A stretch of DNA of 62,644 nucleotides from an uncultured Butyrivibrio sp. (GTDB lineage: Bacteria > Bacillota > Clostridia > Lachnospirales > Lachnospiraceae): positions 1 through 62,644 of the forward strand of contig NZ_CAMVPU010000023.1 in assembly GCF_947169445.1 (NCBI RefSeq). The letters run 5' to 3'. Below the pieces are notes generated by a model. The model was not told the DNA's origin. It made no database searches and worked only from the letters and a program-made list of their open reading frames with translations. Both the position numbers and the translations under genes were made by a program. Shown here in pieces: positions 41,657 through 51,074 of the stretch; positions within the stretch are counted from its first letter, which is position 1; every line of letters begins with the position of its first letter.

Positions 41657-44377
41657 TTATTCGTTGGCGTTGCCCTTGAAAATAACAATGCCCTTTTTCT
41701 TAAACTTCTTAACTGGCTCTGCGCCTGATGCAGGCTTCTTATCTGCAGCTGCACTAGAATCAGTTGCAGCAGGCTTTACAGCCTTCTTCACCTCAGAAGA
41801 TGTCATCGTCTTAGCTTCTGCTGCCTTTGGTGCTGCCTTTTTGGGAGCGGCACTCTTTTTAGTTACTCCTGCAGCATCTGCCACCTGCTGAACAACAGAT
41901 GTTCTCTTAGGCGCAGCCTTTTTCTCTTCTTTTTCTACCTTTGGAGTAGGACGGCTTGCAGCCTTAGCTGCTGCCTCTGCTGCAACCTTTGCAGGGTCTC
42001 CAAGCTTCATGGTAAGTGCTATTCTCTTTTTATCAAGCTCAACATCAAGAACCTGAACATCTACGATATCTCCTACACTTACAGCTTCAAGCGGATGCTT
42101 GATGAACTTATCTGTAATGTGAGAGATATGAACCAGGCCATCCTGGTGAACACCTATATCAACAAAGCAACCAAAGTCGATTACGTTGCGGACTGTTCCC
42201 TTCAAGATCATACCTGGCTTAAGGTCCTTCATATCAAGAACGTCGCTTCTAAGGATAGGTGCAGGCATGTTCTCACGTGGATCTCTTGATGGTTTCTCCA
42301 GCTCGCTTAAGATATCTGTAAGAGTGATCTCACCGATTCCAAGCTCCTCAGAAAGCTTTTTCTTCTCAGCCTCAGTAACCTTCCTGGAAAGGCTTCCTGT
42401 AGCAGAAGTGTTGGTACTCTCAACAGCAGCATTTTCTTTTGCCTTATTCTTACCTGCTGCACTGTCATCCTCAACCACTGCAAAATTGCTTCCTGCAAGG
42501 GCTGCTGCAAGAGCTGCACCCATGGCTGTTCCTGTATTTCTGATAACAACCTGCTTTTGTTTCTTCTGAGGACGCACCTTTTCTTCCTTCTTAGCGACAG
42601 GCTTCTCATTAGCTGCCTTAGCTGCATTCTTCTGAGCTGCACGCACATCATCAAAGGTAATTCCGAGCTTATCCATGAGCTTAAGTGTAGCTTCATAGGA
42701 TTCAGGATGAACGCTTGTAGCATCAAGAGGATTCTCGCCATCTGCAATACGAAGGAAACCTGCACACTGCTCGTATGCCTTAGGTCCAAGCTTAGGAACG
42801 TTCAGAAGCTCTGCTCTGCTCTTAAACTTACCGTTTTCTTCTCTATAATCAACAATGTTCTTGGCAATAACCTTGCTAATACCAGAAATATACTGAAGGA
42901 GCGGAGCTGATGCAGTATTAAGATCTACACCAACCTTGTTAACACAGTCTTCTACCACACCTTCAAGGGTCTCTCCAAGCTTCTTCTGATTCATGTCGTG
43001 CTGATACTGACCAACACCAATGGACTTAGGATCGATCTTAACAAGCTCAGCAAGAGGATCCTGAAGTCTTCTTGCAATTGAAGCAGCACTTCTCTGACCA
43101 ACATCAAACTGAGGGAATTCCTCTGTTGCAAGCTTACTTGCGGAATAAACTGAAGCTCCTGCCTCATTTACGATAACGTACTGAACAGGCTTATCCAGCT
43201 CTTTTATCAGCTCAACAATTACCTGCTCTGACTCTCTTGAAGCAGTACCATTTCCTACTGAAATAAGGTCAACATCATATTTATCAATAAGCTTTTTAAG
43301 CTCTGCCTTGGACTCCTCAACTTTATTCTGAGGCGCTGTAGGATAAATAACCTTGGTATCAAGGACCTTACCTGTTGCGTCTACGATTGCAAGCTTACAA
43401 CCTGTTCTGAAAGCAGGATCCCATCCAAGAACAGTCTTTCCTGCGATAGGAGGTGCCATAAGAAGCTGCGTTAAGTTCTTGCCAAAAACGGAAATAGCTC
43501 CGTCTTCTGCCTTCTCTGTCAGCTCATTTCTAATATCACGTTCAATTGCAGGAGCAATAAGTCTCTCGTAAGCATCCTGATTGATTTCCTCAATAACAGG
43601 AGTTGTGATAGGATTATCATTTTTTAACATCTTCTTGTTGAGGTACTGCAAGATCTGCTCTTCCGGAGCTTCGATCTTAACAACCAGGAATTTCTCTGCT
43701 TCACCTCTGTTAAGAGCAAGAACTCTGTGTCCAAGCACCTTCTTGATAGGCTCCTCGTAACCATAGTACATCTCATATACGCTCTGAGCCTTCTCATCCT
43801 TGGCTTTGCTGGTGAGAACACCCTGCTCCATGGTAGCTTCTCTTATATATGTTCTAAAGTCAGCATTGTCTGAAACATCTTCAGCAATGATATCCATAGC
43901 TCCCTGAAGAGCTGCTGCTGCATCCTCAACATCTTTTTCCGGATCAACAAAGGCTGCTGCCTCTTCTGCCAAAGGCTTTGTTGTCTCCTGTGCAAGAAGA
44001 ATCTGTGCAAGTCCCTCAAGGCCCTTCTCTCTAGCAATGCTGGCTCTTGTCTTTCTCTTTGGTCTATATGGAAGATAAAGGTCCTCAATAGCAACCATAG
44101 TCTCAGCTGCAACAATCTTGGCCCTCAGTTCATCAGTCATCTTGCCCTGCTCCTCGATAGAAGCAAGTACCTGCTCACGTCTCTCTTCAAGACTTCTAAG
44201 GTACTTAAGTCTCTCATCAAGATTACGGAGCTGTTCGTCGTTAAGTGAACCCGTAACTTCCTTTCTGTATCGTGAAATAAACGGAATGGTATTACCCTCA
44301 TCAATCAGCTTAACTGCGGCCTCAACCTGCCATTTTTCCACATTTAGTTCTTCTTTGATTTTTAATACAATATCCAT
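41657..44377 (-). CDS. tex: Tex family RNA-binding protein (S1 domain transcription accessory factor)
   Basis: 906 residues, against about 720-790 for typical Tex. The N-terminal helix-turn-helix region (LNVEKWQVEAAVKLIDEGNTIPFISRYRKE), YqgF-like core (GWDPAFRTGCKLAIVDATGKVLDTKVIYP), HhH repeats (LLQYISGISKVIAKNIVDYREENG) and S1 domain (LKGTVRNVIDFGCFVDIGVHQDGLVHISH) are all present. Extra material is a ~90-residue Lys/Ala-rich insert before S1 (about 585-675) and a ~115-residue basic Ala/Lys/Pro tail. Start at 44377 with GAGGG upstream. Head gene of the transcript carrying the alpha-galactosidase. Confidence 0.93.
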   Translation of the reverse strand: MDIVLKIKEELNVEKWQVEAAVKLIDEGNTIPFISRYRKEVTGSLNDEQLRNLDERLKYLRSLEERREQVLASIEEQGKMTDELRAKIVAAETMVAIEDLYLPYRPKRKTRASIAREKGLEGLAQILLAQETTKPLAEEAAAFVDPEKDVEDAAAALQGAMDIIAEDVSDNADFRTYIREATMEQGVLTSKAKDEKAQSVYEMYYGYEEPIKKVLGHRVLALNRGEAEKFLVVKIEAPEEQILQYLNKKMLKNDNPITTPVIEEINQDAYERLIAPAIERDIRNELTEKAEDGAISVFGKNLTQLLMAPPIAGKTVLGWDPAFRTGCKLAIVDATGKVLDTKVIYPTAPQNKVEESKAELKKLIDKYDVDLISVGNGTASRESEQVIVELIKELDKPVQYVIVNEAGASVYSASKLATEEFPQFDVGQRSAASIARRLQDPLAELVKIDPKSIGVGQYQHDMNQKKLGETLEGVVEDCVNKVGVDLNTASAPLLQYISGISKVIAKNIVDYREENGKFKSRAELLNVPKLGPKAYEQCAGFLRIADGENPLDATSVHPESYEATLKLMDKLGITFDDVRAAQKNAAKAANEKPVAKKEEKVRPQKKQKQVVIRNTGTAMGAALAAALAGSNFAVVEDDSAAGKNKAKENAAVESTNTSATGSLSRKVTEAEKKKLSEELGIGEITLTDILSELEKPSRDPRENMPAPILRSDVLDMKDLKPGMILKGTVRNVIDFGCFVDIGVHQDGLVHISHITDKFIKHPLEAVSVGDIVDVQVLDVELDKKRIALTMKLGDPAKVAAEAAAKAASRPTPKVEKEEKKAAPKRTSVVQQVADAAGVTKKSAAPKKAAPKAAEAKTMTSSEVKKAVKPAATDSSAAADKKPASGAEPVKKFKKKGIVIFKGNANE

Positions 44378-44471
44378 GTTTCCCTCGCAAAAGACGTAGA
44401 ATAATCCGATACAGTCCTGAAAATTAATCAAAACTTTCAATTAAGTTTTCATAAACTGCACACACTCCCCT

Positions 44472-44501
44472 ATTATACCAAGCATTTACCACTGTTTTCA
44501 A
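44472..44501 (-). promoter_or_regulatory. Promoter of tex
   Basis: TTGAAA (44496-44501), 18-bp spacer, TATAAT (44472-44477) on the minus strand, about 90 bp before the tex start codon. Confidence 0.72.
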
Positions 44502-44523
44502 GACTTGCCAAAAAGCTCAAACA

Positions 44524-44552
44524 TTGTAAAAACTGCGGTTTTATTGTAGAAT
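44524..44552 (+). promoter_or_regulatory. Promoter of the small membrane protein gene
   Basis: TTGTAA (44524-44529), 17-bp spacer, TAGAAT (44547-44552), divergent from the tex promoter. Confidence 0.65.
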
Positions 44553-44587
44553 CAAAAGTGAATAAATGTTTTTAAAGGGGATTATTG

Positions 44588-44998
44588 ATGGCTGATAACG
44601 GGGAAAATCAGTACTACTACAATAATTACAACTACAACAAAGCACATAACGAGCTTGATAAACACGTGAACATGGCTTCACTTGCTCTTGTTTTAGGATT
44701 AGTCTCAGTTCCACTGTGTTTCTTTATGTACACAGGAATCATTTTAGGCGGAATCGCTATTTTGTTTGCGATTCTCTCCAAGGGAACTGCAGAAAAGATT
44801 CTTCCTCAGGCCAAAAAGGGCATTATTTACGGATCAATCGGCATTGTTTTAGGATATACCATACTGGCCACCAGCATTCACAGTCTCGTGACCAATCCTT
44901 CCTACAGGGAACAGCTCAACCAGTTTTCTACGCAGTATTATGGCGAGAGCTTTGATGATATGTTAAAAGAGCTTGGTGTCACCTTGCAGGAACAGTAA
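44588..44998 (+). CDS. Small membrane protein, DUF4190-like
   Basis: 136 residues. A Tyr/Asn-rich cytoplasmic N-terminus (NQYYYNNYNYNKA), then two or three hydrophobic helices (MASLALVLGLVSVPLCFFMYTGIILGGIAILFAIL and GIIYGSIGIVLGYTILATSIHSL), with the layout of DUF4190 proteins, and a short C-terminal helix. Function unknown. AAGGGG lies seven bases before the ATG. Confidence 0.78.
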   Translation: MADNGENQYYYNNYNYNKAHNELDKHVNMASLALVLGLVSVPLCFFMYTGIILGGIAILFAILSKGTAEKILPQAKKGIIYGSIGIVLGYTILATSIHSLVTNPSYREQLNQFSTQYYGESFDDMLKELGVTLQEQ

Positions 44999-45077
44999 CA
45001 GAGTAACAATTTTTGACGGGCGTTTCGTTACTGCAGAGCATTACCAGAGGGACAAGCAGTAACAGAAAGAGGTGCCT

Positions 45078-45575
45078 ATGAGTATGATAGGTGCGATCGG
45101 TGGAGGATACAGTGCTTACAGCGGATACGCCGTATCGGCAAGTGCGAAGGCTGATGAGAGCGGCCCCATCCTCAACCCTAACGAATCCACACAAAAGGCT
45201 CCGGGCAAAAGAGTATCACCTGCAGAATGTGAAACCTGCAAGAACCGCAAATATCAGGATGGTTCTGACGAAATGGTTTCTTTTAAAAGTGCGCAGCACA
45301 TAAGTCCTCAGGCCGCTGCATCAAGAGTCCGCGGACATGAAGCTGAGCACGTAAGTAACGCCTACAAGGATGCCGCCATGAACAATGGCAAGGTTTTACA
45401 GGCATCTGTCTCTATAAAAACAGCTGTATGTCCCGAATGCGGACGTACTTATGTAAGTGGTGGCACTACCGCTACCATGATCAAATATCAAAATGAAGAT
45501 AATCCATATCAGAAAGCCAGAAAGGCCATGGATAAACAGGGACTGGCCGGCGCCAATGTGGATTTAGCAGTATAA
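45078..45575 (+). CDS. SprA-related putative metalloprotease-like protein with HExxH
   Basis: 165 residues. Contains HEAEH (His87-His91) in SRVRGHEAEHVSNAY, a CETCKNRKYQDGSDE motif and TAVCPECGRTYVSGGTT, the pattern of SprA-related proteins. The first CxxC pair and CPEC could bind zinc structurally, while HEAEH would be catalytic. No clear signal peptide. Activity is not demonstrated for this family. The ATG at 45078 follows AGAGG; a GTG lies two codons earlier. Confidence 0.8.
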   Translation: MSMIGAIGGGYSAYSGYAVSASAKADESGPILNPNESTQKAPGKRVSPAECETCKNRKYQDGSDEMVSFKSAQHISPQAAASRVRGHEAEHVSNAYKDAAMNNGKVLQASVSIKTAVCPECGRTYVSGGTTATMIKYQNEDNPYQKARKAMDKQGLAGANVDLAV

Positions 45576-45605
45576 AAATGGGGTATTGTTGGGGAGCAAC
45601 TTTAA

Positions 45606-46358
45606 ATGTCTAATTCAGTAACTTATAAACAGCTCAAAGCAATAGCCAAGGAAAGGTCTCTTGATAAGTATGGGACTCTTATCTTGGCTAATATTATGAT
45701 TTTTGCCATACAGATTTTTATCTCCGGTATCACAACCGTCTCAACTTCCGGCAACATAATGATATTCATCATCAATCAGATCATCACTCTTATAGTGAAT
45801 ATTCTCTTAGGGGTTCTTGTGTCAGGCAAGGCATACCTCTATTTGAATCTGGTTTATTCACAGACCATCTCTGCTTCGGATATATTCTTTGGACTTAAGC
45901 AGCAGCCTCAGAAGGCCGTTATTATCCAGTCGCTCTTTGTCCTTGTGGATTTCCTGGTAAGTCTTCCGGCATCCCTCATTTTATTCTTTTCAAGGCAGAG
46001 CAGTGTGATCAACGTCTATCTCTCAGCAGTTATTTTCCTTATCCTCGGAATTGTTGTAGACATTTACATCTCTCTCACCTATTCCCAGGCTTTTTTCCTG
46101 TTGCATGACTTTCCTGATCGCTCGGCAAAAGAGCTCCTTGCTACCAGCAGAAGGCTTATGAAAGGAAACAGGTTGCACCTTTTAGGACTGTACCTTAGCT
46201 TTATCCCGCTTTATCTTTTCGGCGTCATCACACTGTTTATCCCACTTCTTTGGGTAAGTGTGTACAGATATGCGACTATAACAGTTTTTTATCAGAATCT
46301 CATCAGCAGTAAGGCCAATCATAACGCAACTTGTGATCAGACATCTATGAATACATAA
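45606..46358 (+). CDS. DUF975 family integral membrane protein
   Basis: 250 residues with about five or six membrane helices; N-terminal YKQLKAIAKERSLDKYGTLI resembles the DUF975 entry segment (LKxxAKxxL), and HDFPDRSAKELLATSRRLMKGNRLHLLGLYLSFIPL is the conserved second half. Function unknown. Thirty bp after the SprA-like gene. Confidence 0.82.
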   Translation: MSNSVTYKQLKAIAKERSLDKYGTLILANIMIFAIQIFISGITTVSTSGNIMIFIINQIITLIVNILLGVLVSGKAYLYLNLVYSQTISASDIFFGLKQQPQKAVIIQSLFVLVDFLVSLPASLILFFSRQSSVINVYLSAVIFLILGIVVDIYISLTYSQAFFLLHDFPDRSAKELLATSRRLMKGNRLHLLGLYLSFIPLYLFGVITLFIPLLWVSVYRYATITVFYQNLISSKANHNATCDQTSMNT

Positions 46359-46438
46359 TATCTCGAATGATTCATTCAAGATATCAGCAAACAAGACGAT
46401 CTAAGAATACATCAAATTCTTATTAAGGAAGGTATGCT

Positions 46439-48376
46439 ATGGACCTAATTGATGCAATCCGTGCTATCGACAAACCACACGAAGATGATGTTTTAAACAG
46501 GCTCTATACGACCTGGGGCGAAAGCCTTGATAAAAACGACGTACTTACAGAGTACCCTCGTCCGCAGTTCCAAAGAGACAGTTATATCAACTTAAATGGT
46601 GACTGGGAATACTGCATCGTTCCGCAAGATAACGGTGATGATATTCCTTCTGAAATGGACGGACATATTCTGGTTCCTTTTTCTCCTGAGTCCATATTAT
46701 CCGGTGTGGAAAGGCGTCTTGAACCATATCAGTTCTTATGGTACAAAAAACCTCTTCCAATCCTGAATAGATCTTTCACTAATTCCAGATTTTTATTGCA
46801 CTTTGGTGCCGTTGACCAATTTGCCGACATTTACATAAATTCTACTTTGGTAGGCTCCCATAGCGGTGGTTATCTGCCATTTACGTTGGATATAACCGGA
46901 TTCCTTAGCTTTTCCGAAGATCAGATGTCCACAACTCAGAACGTCCTTTCTGTAAGGGTAAAAGATACTACAGACAGTTCCTACCACAGCAGGGGAAAGC
47001 AGACTTTAAGACGCGGCGGAATGTACTACACTGCCCAGAGCGGCATCTGGCAGACTGTATGGATCGAAGAGGTGCCTCAGACCTATATTCGCGAGATCAG
47101 AATAAGACCTGAAGCTGATCTAAAAACCGTTTCGATCGAGGTTTCAACCAATAATCCCTGTAAGGTAACTGTCCGTACTCCGGGAAAAGAAATGGTGAAA
47201 TCCCCATCTTCTTCCGATTCCTTTGAAACAGCATTTACCGGCGATTTTTCTTTTTCCTCAGACACCTATCCCAGCATAGGGGAGGACCACTCAGCTGTTA
47301 CGCCAAGCTACTATCATTTCAAATTTGAGCTGGAAAATCCACATCTATGGAGTCCGGAGGATCCATATCTTTATCCCCTTCAGATTCAGGTAGGCGAAGA
47401 TCTGGTTCGTTCTTATTTTGCAATGCGCTACTATTCCATAGAGTCTGATTCTGCAGGTATAAGCCGCTTTTGTCTGAATCACAAGCCCTATTTCCTCATG
47501 GGCGTCCTTGATCAGGGCTATTGGCCGGACGGACTTTATACTGCTCCTTCCGATGAAGCATTTATCTATGACATCAAAGAGATGAAAAGACTCCATTTCA
47601 ACATGCTGCGAAAGCACATAAAAATCGAGGCTGCACGCTGGTACTACCACTGCGACAGACTTGGAATGATTGTATGGCAGGACATGGTAAGCGGAGGCTC
47701 TTCCTACGCCAAGCCTGTTGTGTCCTATCTTCCAACTCTTTTCCCTAATGTGTTTGGAAGAATGCCCGATGGCCCCGCCACCTACAAAACCTTCTCCAGA
47801 AGCTCTGCAGATGGACGAAAAGAGTGGCTTAAAGAAATGCAGAACACCATCAGATACCTGTACAATGTGCCAAGTATCGCCACATGGGTTCTCTTTAATG
47901 AGGGCTGGGGGCAGTTCAATGCTGCCGGAGCCACTGTAATGGCAAGGGAGCTGGACAACACAAGGCCAATAGATCAGGCCAGCGGCTGGTTTGATGAAGG
48001 AAGCGGCGACTTCCGCAGTGTTCACAACTATTTCAGACCTCTTACGGTAGAAAAAGACAAAAACGGCAGAGCCTTCGTTATTTCAGAATACGGTGGTTTC
48101 ACCTATCACGTGGATGGTCACAGCAGCGTGGACAGGGTTTATGGCTACAAAAAATACGACACCCAGGATCAACTGGGCGTCGCATATTACAATCTTATAA
48201 ACGGAACTCTAAAACCTCTTATTTCAAAGGGCCTGGCCGGCGCTGTTTACACGCAGCTAAGTGATGTCGAGGAAGAGGTCAACGGGCTTATAACCTATGA
48301 CAGGCGAATCACCAAGATCAATCCTGATCTTGACCCAAGCCTTTTAAAAAACATAGACAATGCCCTGAACAATTAA
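46439..48376 (+). CDS. Glycoside hydrolase family 2 protein (beta-galactosidase/beta-glucuronidase type)
   Basis: 645 residues. A jelly-roll sugar-binding domain (NLNGDWEYCI, VPFSPESILSGV), an immunoglobulin-like domain, and a TIM barrel with acid/base in LFNEGWGQF (Glu488) and nucleophile in VISEYGG (Glu550). FNMLRKHIKIEAARWYYHCDRLGMIVWQDM is typical GH2. No signal peptide, so intracellular sugar release. Shorter than LacZ, and specificity cannot be set from sequence. It follows the DUF975 gene by 80 bp and has an AAGGAAGG site. Confidence 0.9.
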   Translation: MDLIDAIRAIDKPHEDDVLNRLYTTWGESLDKNDVLTEYPRPQFQRDSYINLNGDWEYCIVPQDNGDDIPSEMDGHILVPFSPESILSGVERRLEPYQFLWYKKPLPILNRSFTNSRFLLHFGAVDQFADIYINSTLVGSHSGGYLPFTLDITGFLSFSEDQMSTTQNVLSVRVKDTTDSSYHSRGKQTLRRGGMYYTAQSGIWQTVWIEEVPQTYIREIRIRPEADLKTVSIEVSTNNPCKVTVRTPGKEMVKSPSSSDSFETAFTGDFSFSSDTYPSIGEDHSAVTPSYYHFKFELENPHLWSPEDPYLYPLQIQVGEDLVRSYFAMRYYSIESDSAGISRFCLNHKPYFLMGVLDQGYWPDGLYTAPSDEAFIYDIKEMKRLHFNMLRKHIKIEAARWYYHCDRLGMIVWQDMVSGGSSYAKPVVSYLPTLFPNVFGRMPDGPATYKTFSRSSADGRKEWLKEMQNTIRYLYNVPSIATWVLFNEGWGQFNAAGATVMARELDNTRPIDQASGWFDEGSGDFRSVHNYFRPLTVEKDKNGRAFVISEYGGFTYHVDGHSSVDRVYGYKKYDTQDQLGVAYYNLINGTLKPLISKGLAGAVYTQLSDVEEEVNGLITYDRRITKINPDLDPSLLKNIDNALNN

Positions 48377-48423
48377 ATCAGCATTTTTCTGTAAAAAGCG
48401 CATAGAGATAGTCATGAAGGGCC

Positions 48424-49794
48424 TTAGTACACCTCAACCTGTCCGCTGAAAATTCTCTGTAGCTTATTCCTGACGATAATAAATGCCGGAATAAGGAACG
48501 CATCTGCCAGTATCCACGCCATCGGACTTGCTAGGCAGATAGCTGTAAATCCAATCTTGGGAACAAGAAGCGTCGCCATAAGTGACCTTCCAATCATCTC
48601 CATGACACCTGCAAGTACCGCAAACATGGAGTATCCCATTCCCTGGATCAGAAATCTGACTATATTTACAAGCGCCAGAGGAATATAGAACAGGCTGTTA
48701 TAAATCAGGAACAAATGCGCATTATCAAGGCATGTAACCTCACTGGCATTTAGGAATATCATTGCAAAATTTCTTCCAAAGAAGCTAAGTATCACAAATG
48801 CGATCACAGAGTAGATACTTCCAATCTTAACCGCAGCCTTAAGCCCCTGGGTAAGATGATCAAGCTTCTTAGCTCCAACATTCTGTCCCCCATAGGTTGC
48901 CATTGTAGAGCCAAGCGCATCAAATGGAATGCAGAAGAACATGCTCACCTTGCTGGCTGTTGTAACCGCTGTAACCGCATCCTCTCCAAGTCCATTGATA
49001 GCAGTCTGCAAAATTACACTTCCAATAGCTGTAATTGAATACTGTAAGCCCATGGGAACGCCCATGTTAAACAGGATAAAGAAATGTGATCTGTCAAGCT
49101 TCCAATCCTGAGCAGAAAGTTTTAGGATATCTATTTTCCTTATAATAAACAAAAGACATAAAATTCCGGTTATAAACTGAGATACGACGGTAGCAAAGGC
49201 TGCCCCGAATATCCCCCAGTGGAATACCATGATAAACACAAGATCCAGAACGATATTTACAACCGATCCGATTATCAGGTACTGAACAGGGTGCTTACTA
49301 TCTCCCAGTGCTCTGATAGTAGCCGACAGAAGGTTATACATATATGTAACAGGAATACCCACAAAAATAACGATAATATAGCTGTAGGCATACTCCAGAA
49401 TAGACTCAGGGGTCTTCATGGCAACAAGGATCTGTCTGCAGAAAATGCTGACTAAAAATGTCATAACCACAGCAAAAACGCTGCAGAGCATAATAGCATG
49501 AGTGTAGAATTTACGCATGCTCTTATAGTCCCTTGCTCCAAATCTCTGTGCTATGGGAATCGCAAAGCCATTACATACGCCCATGCAAAAGCCCATAATA
49601 AGGAAGTTTACGGCACCGGTTGAGCCCATTCCCGAATAGGCTTCCTTACCAAGTGTCCAGGAGACTATTGCGGTATCAATAATGTTGTAAAGCTGCTGAA
49701 AAAGCATTCCCCAGAACAGAGACATTGCAAATCCCATTATGAGACTCATGGGATTACCGACAGTCAAATCCTTTATATTTCCTGTATTTTTCAT
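48424..49794 (-). CDS. MATE family efflux transporter
   Basis: 456 residues, twelve predicted helices in two similar halves. Family pieces: MSLFWGMLFQQLYNIIDTAIVSWTLG, GAVNFLIMGFCMGVCNGFAIPIAQRFGA, and in the second half GLGEDAVTAVTTASKVSMFFCIPFDALGSTMATYGGQNVGA. A sodium- or proton-coupled drug/cation exporter of the DinF/NorM class; substrate unknown. Start at 49794, with in-frame GTG/TTG just upstream. Confidence 0.92.
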   Translation of the reverse strand: MKNTGNIKDLTVGNPMSLIMGFAMSLFWGMLFQQLYNIIDTAIVSWTLGKEAYSGMGSTGAVNFLIMGFCMGVCNGFAIPIAQRFGARDYKSMRKFYTHAIMLCSVFAVVMTFLVSIFCRQILVAMKTPESILEYAYSYIIVIFVGIPVTYMYNLLSATIRALGDSKHPVQYLIIGSVVNIVLDLVFIMVFHWGIFGAAFATVVSQFITGILCLLFIIRKIDILKLSAQDWKLDRSHFFILFNMGVPMGLQYSITAIGSVILQTAINGLGEDAVTAVTTASKVSMFFCIPFDALGSTMATYGGQNVGAKKLDHLTQGLKAAVKIGSIYSVIAFVILSFFGRNFAMIFLNASEVTCLDNAHLFLIYNSLFYIPLALVNIVRFLIQGMGYSMFAVLAGVMEMIGRSLMATLLVPKIGFTAICLASPMAWILADAFLIPAFIIVRNKLQRIFSGQVEVY

Positions 49795-49935
49795 TTCATT
49801 CACCAAATATTGCCCAGTAAAGCGGCAATAATCATTAATGCTAAACCAATAACAACTACATTATATGATGAGAAAAAAATAACTACATTTACTTTTCCTC
49901 GAATAGTAAAACATATTACTACAAATTGTTTGTTA

Positions 49936-49964
49936 TTGTAAAGTGGTAATTATTTTTGTACAAT
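49936..49964 (+). promoter_or_regulatory. Promoter of the carbamate kinase-like gene
   Basis: TTGTAA (49936-49941), 17-bp spacer, TACAAT (49959-49964), about 55 bp before the start codon. Confidence 0.65.
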
Positions 49965-50020
49965 GTTTTTAAATTCTAATCGCAGTAAACATGCGGAAAA
50001 CACGCGGAAATGGAGACAAA

Positions 50021-50959
50021 ATGGATAACATAAAAGCAGTTGTTTCTCTAGGTCACGATGCTCTTGGTGTAACCACCAATGAACAGATGAATGCTACCAA
50101 GGTCACAGCCAAGGCTCTTGCAGATCTTGTGGAAGCAGGTTACCAGCTGACAATCACCCACAGTAATGGACCACAGGTCAGCATGATCCACAAAGCCATG
50201 ACAGAACTTCATAGGATGTACATAGACTATACCGCAGCACCTATGTGTGTATGCAGTGCTATGAGCCAGGGTTATGTAGGCTATGATATACAGAATTCCC
50301 TGAAGGCAGAGCTTACTGGCAGAGGAATCTTTAAACCGGTAAGTACTATCCTCACCCAGGTAACTGTTGATCCTTACGATGAGGCTTTTTATGCTCCAAC
50401 CAAGGCTATCGGCCGTAATATGAGCAAGGAAGATGCAGATACTGAGATTAAAAAGGGAAACTTTGTAAAAGAAGATCCGGGCAAGGGCTACAGAAGAATA
50501 GTTGCAGCTCCGAAGCCAATAGATATAGTAGAAATTGATGCGATCAAGGCTCTTGTAGATGCAGGTCAGATTGTTATTGCCTGCGGAGGCGGCGGCATTC
50601 CTGTGATCCAGCAGGGCCATGTTCTTAAAGGCGCATCTGCCGTAATCGAAAAAGATGCCATAGCAGGCAAGCTTGCGGCAGACCTCATGTCTGACAAGCT
50701 CATTATCCTTACCTCTGTTCCTTATGTATACAAGAACTTCGAAAAAGAGGATCAGGAACCCATTACACACATGAACGTCACCGAAGCCAAAGCTTTCATC
50801 GAAGCAGGCGAATTCGGCGAAGTAGACATGCTCCCCAAGATCGAGGCAGCCATCGAATTCCTCGATGCCAACCACGAGGGCAGCGTTCTAATCACCTCAC
50901 TCGCTTCCGTAGACGACGCCCTCAAGGGCAAGGCCGGCACCACCATCACCTTCGGCTAA
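50021..50959 (+). CDS. Carbamate kinase family protein with an altered glycine loop
   Basis: 312 residues, amino-acid kinase fold: SLGHDALGVT at the N-terminus, THSNGPQVSMIH, RIVAAPKPIDIVEIDAIKAL, ACGGGGIPVI, AVIEKDAIAGKLAADL (catalytic lysine region) and SVLITSLASVDDALKGKAGT. Canonical carbamate kinases have GGNA and THGNGPQVG in the first two loops. The rest is conserved, so it may be a divergent carbamate kinase or a related acylphosphate kinase. No arginine deiminase or ornithine carbamoyltransferase gene is near. Start at 50021 with GGAG five bases upstream. Confidence 0.85.
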   Translation: MDNIKAVVSLGHDALGVTTNEQMNATKVTAKALADLVEAGYQLTITHSNGPQVSMIHKAMTELHRMYIDYTAAPMCVCSAMSQGYVGYDIQNSLKAELTGRGIFKPVSTILTQVTVDPYDEAFYAPTKAIGRNMSKEDADTEIKKGNFVKEDPGKGYRRIVAAPKPIDIVEIDAIKALVDAGQIVIACGGGGIPVIQQGHVLKGASAVIEKDAIAGKLAADLMSDKLIILTSVPYVYKNFEKEDQEPITHMNVTEAKAFIEAGEFGEVDMLPKIEAAIEFLDANHEGSVLITSLASVDDALKGKAGTTITFG

Positions 50960-51027
50960 TCCGCTTGCTCAGCGTCAGCTAGTCTCCTCCCAAAGCAGAC
51001 TGCCCACGCCAACATCGCAAGCTCCTC

Positions 51028-51061
51028 GCATCAGCGGGCCGGGGCGGCGGCAGGCTGATGC
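51028..51061. other. GC-rich hairpin between convergent genes
   Basis: GCATCAGC (51028-51035) and GCTGATGC (51054-51061) form an 8-bp stem enclosing an 18-nt G-rich loop with several GG runs. No T-run follows on either strand, so it is an atypical transcription end between the carbamate kinase-like gene and clpX. Confidence 0.6.
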
Positions 51062-51074
51062 AAGGCGAAATGGT

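Noticed and set aside
44993..45036. CAGTAAC...GTTACTG pairing after the small membrane protein gene
   Set aside because: Resembles the dispersed hairpin, but one arm includes the stop codon and the loop sequence does not match the family; left out as a copy.
47345..48025. 226-codon minus-strand frame
   Set aside because: Antisense within the GH2 gene; no ribosome site, no recognisable domain.
50048..50875. 275-codon minus-strand frame
   Set aside because: Antisense to the carbamate kinase-like gene, a consequence of codon bias; no start signal.
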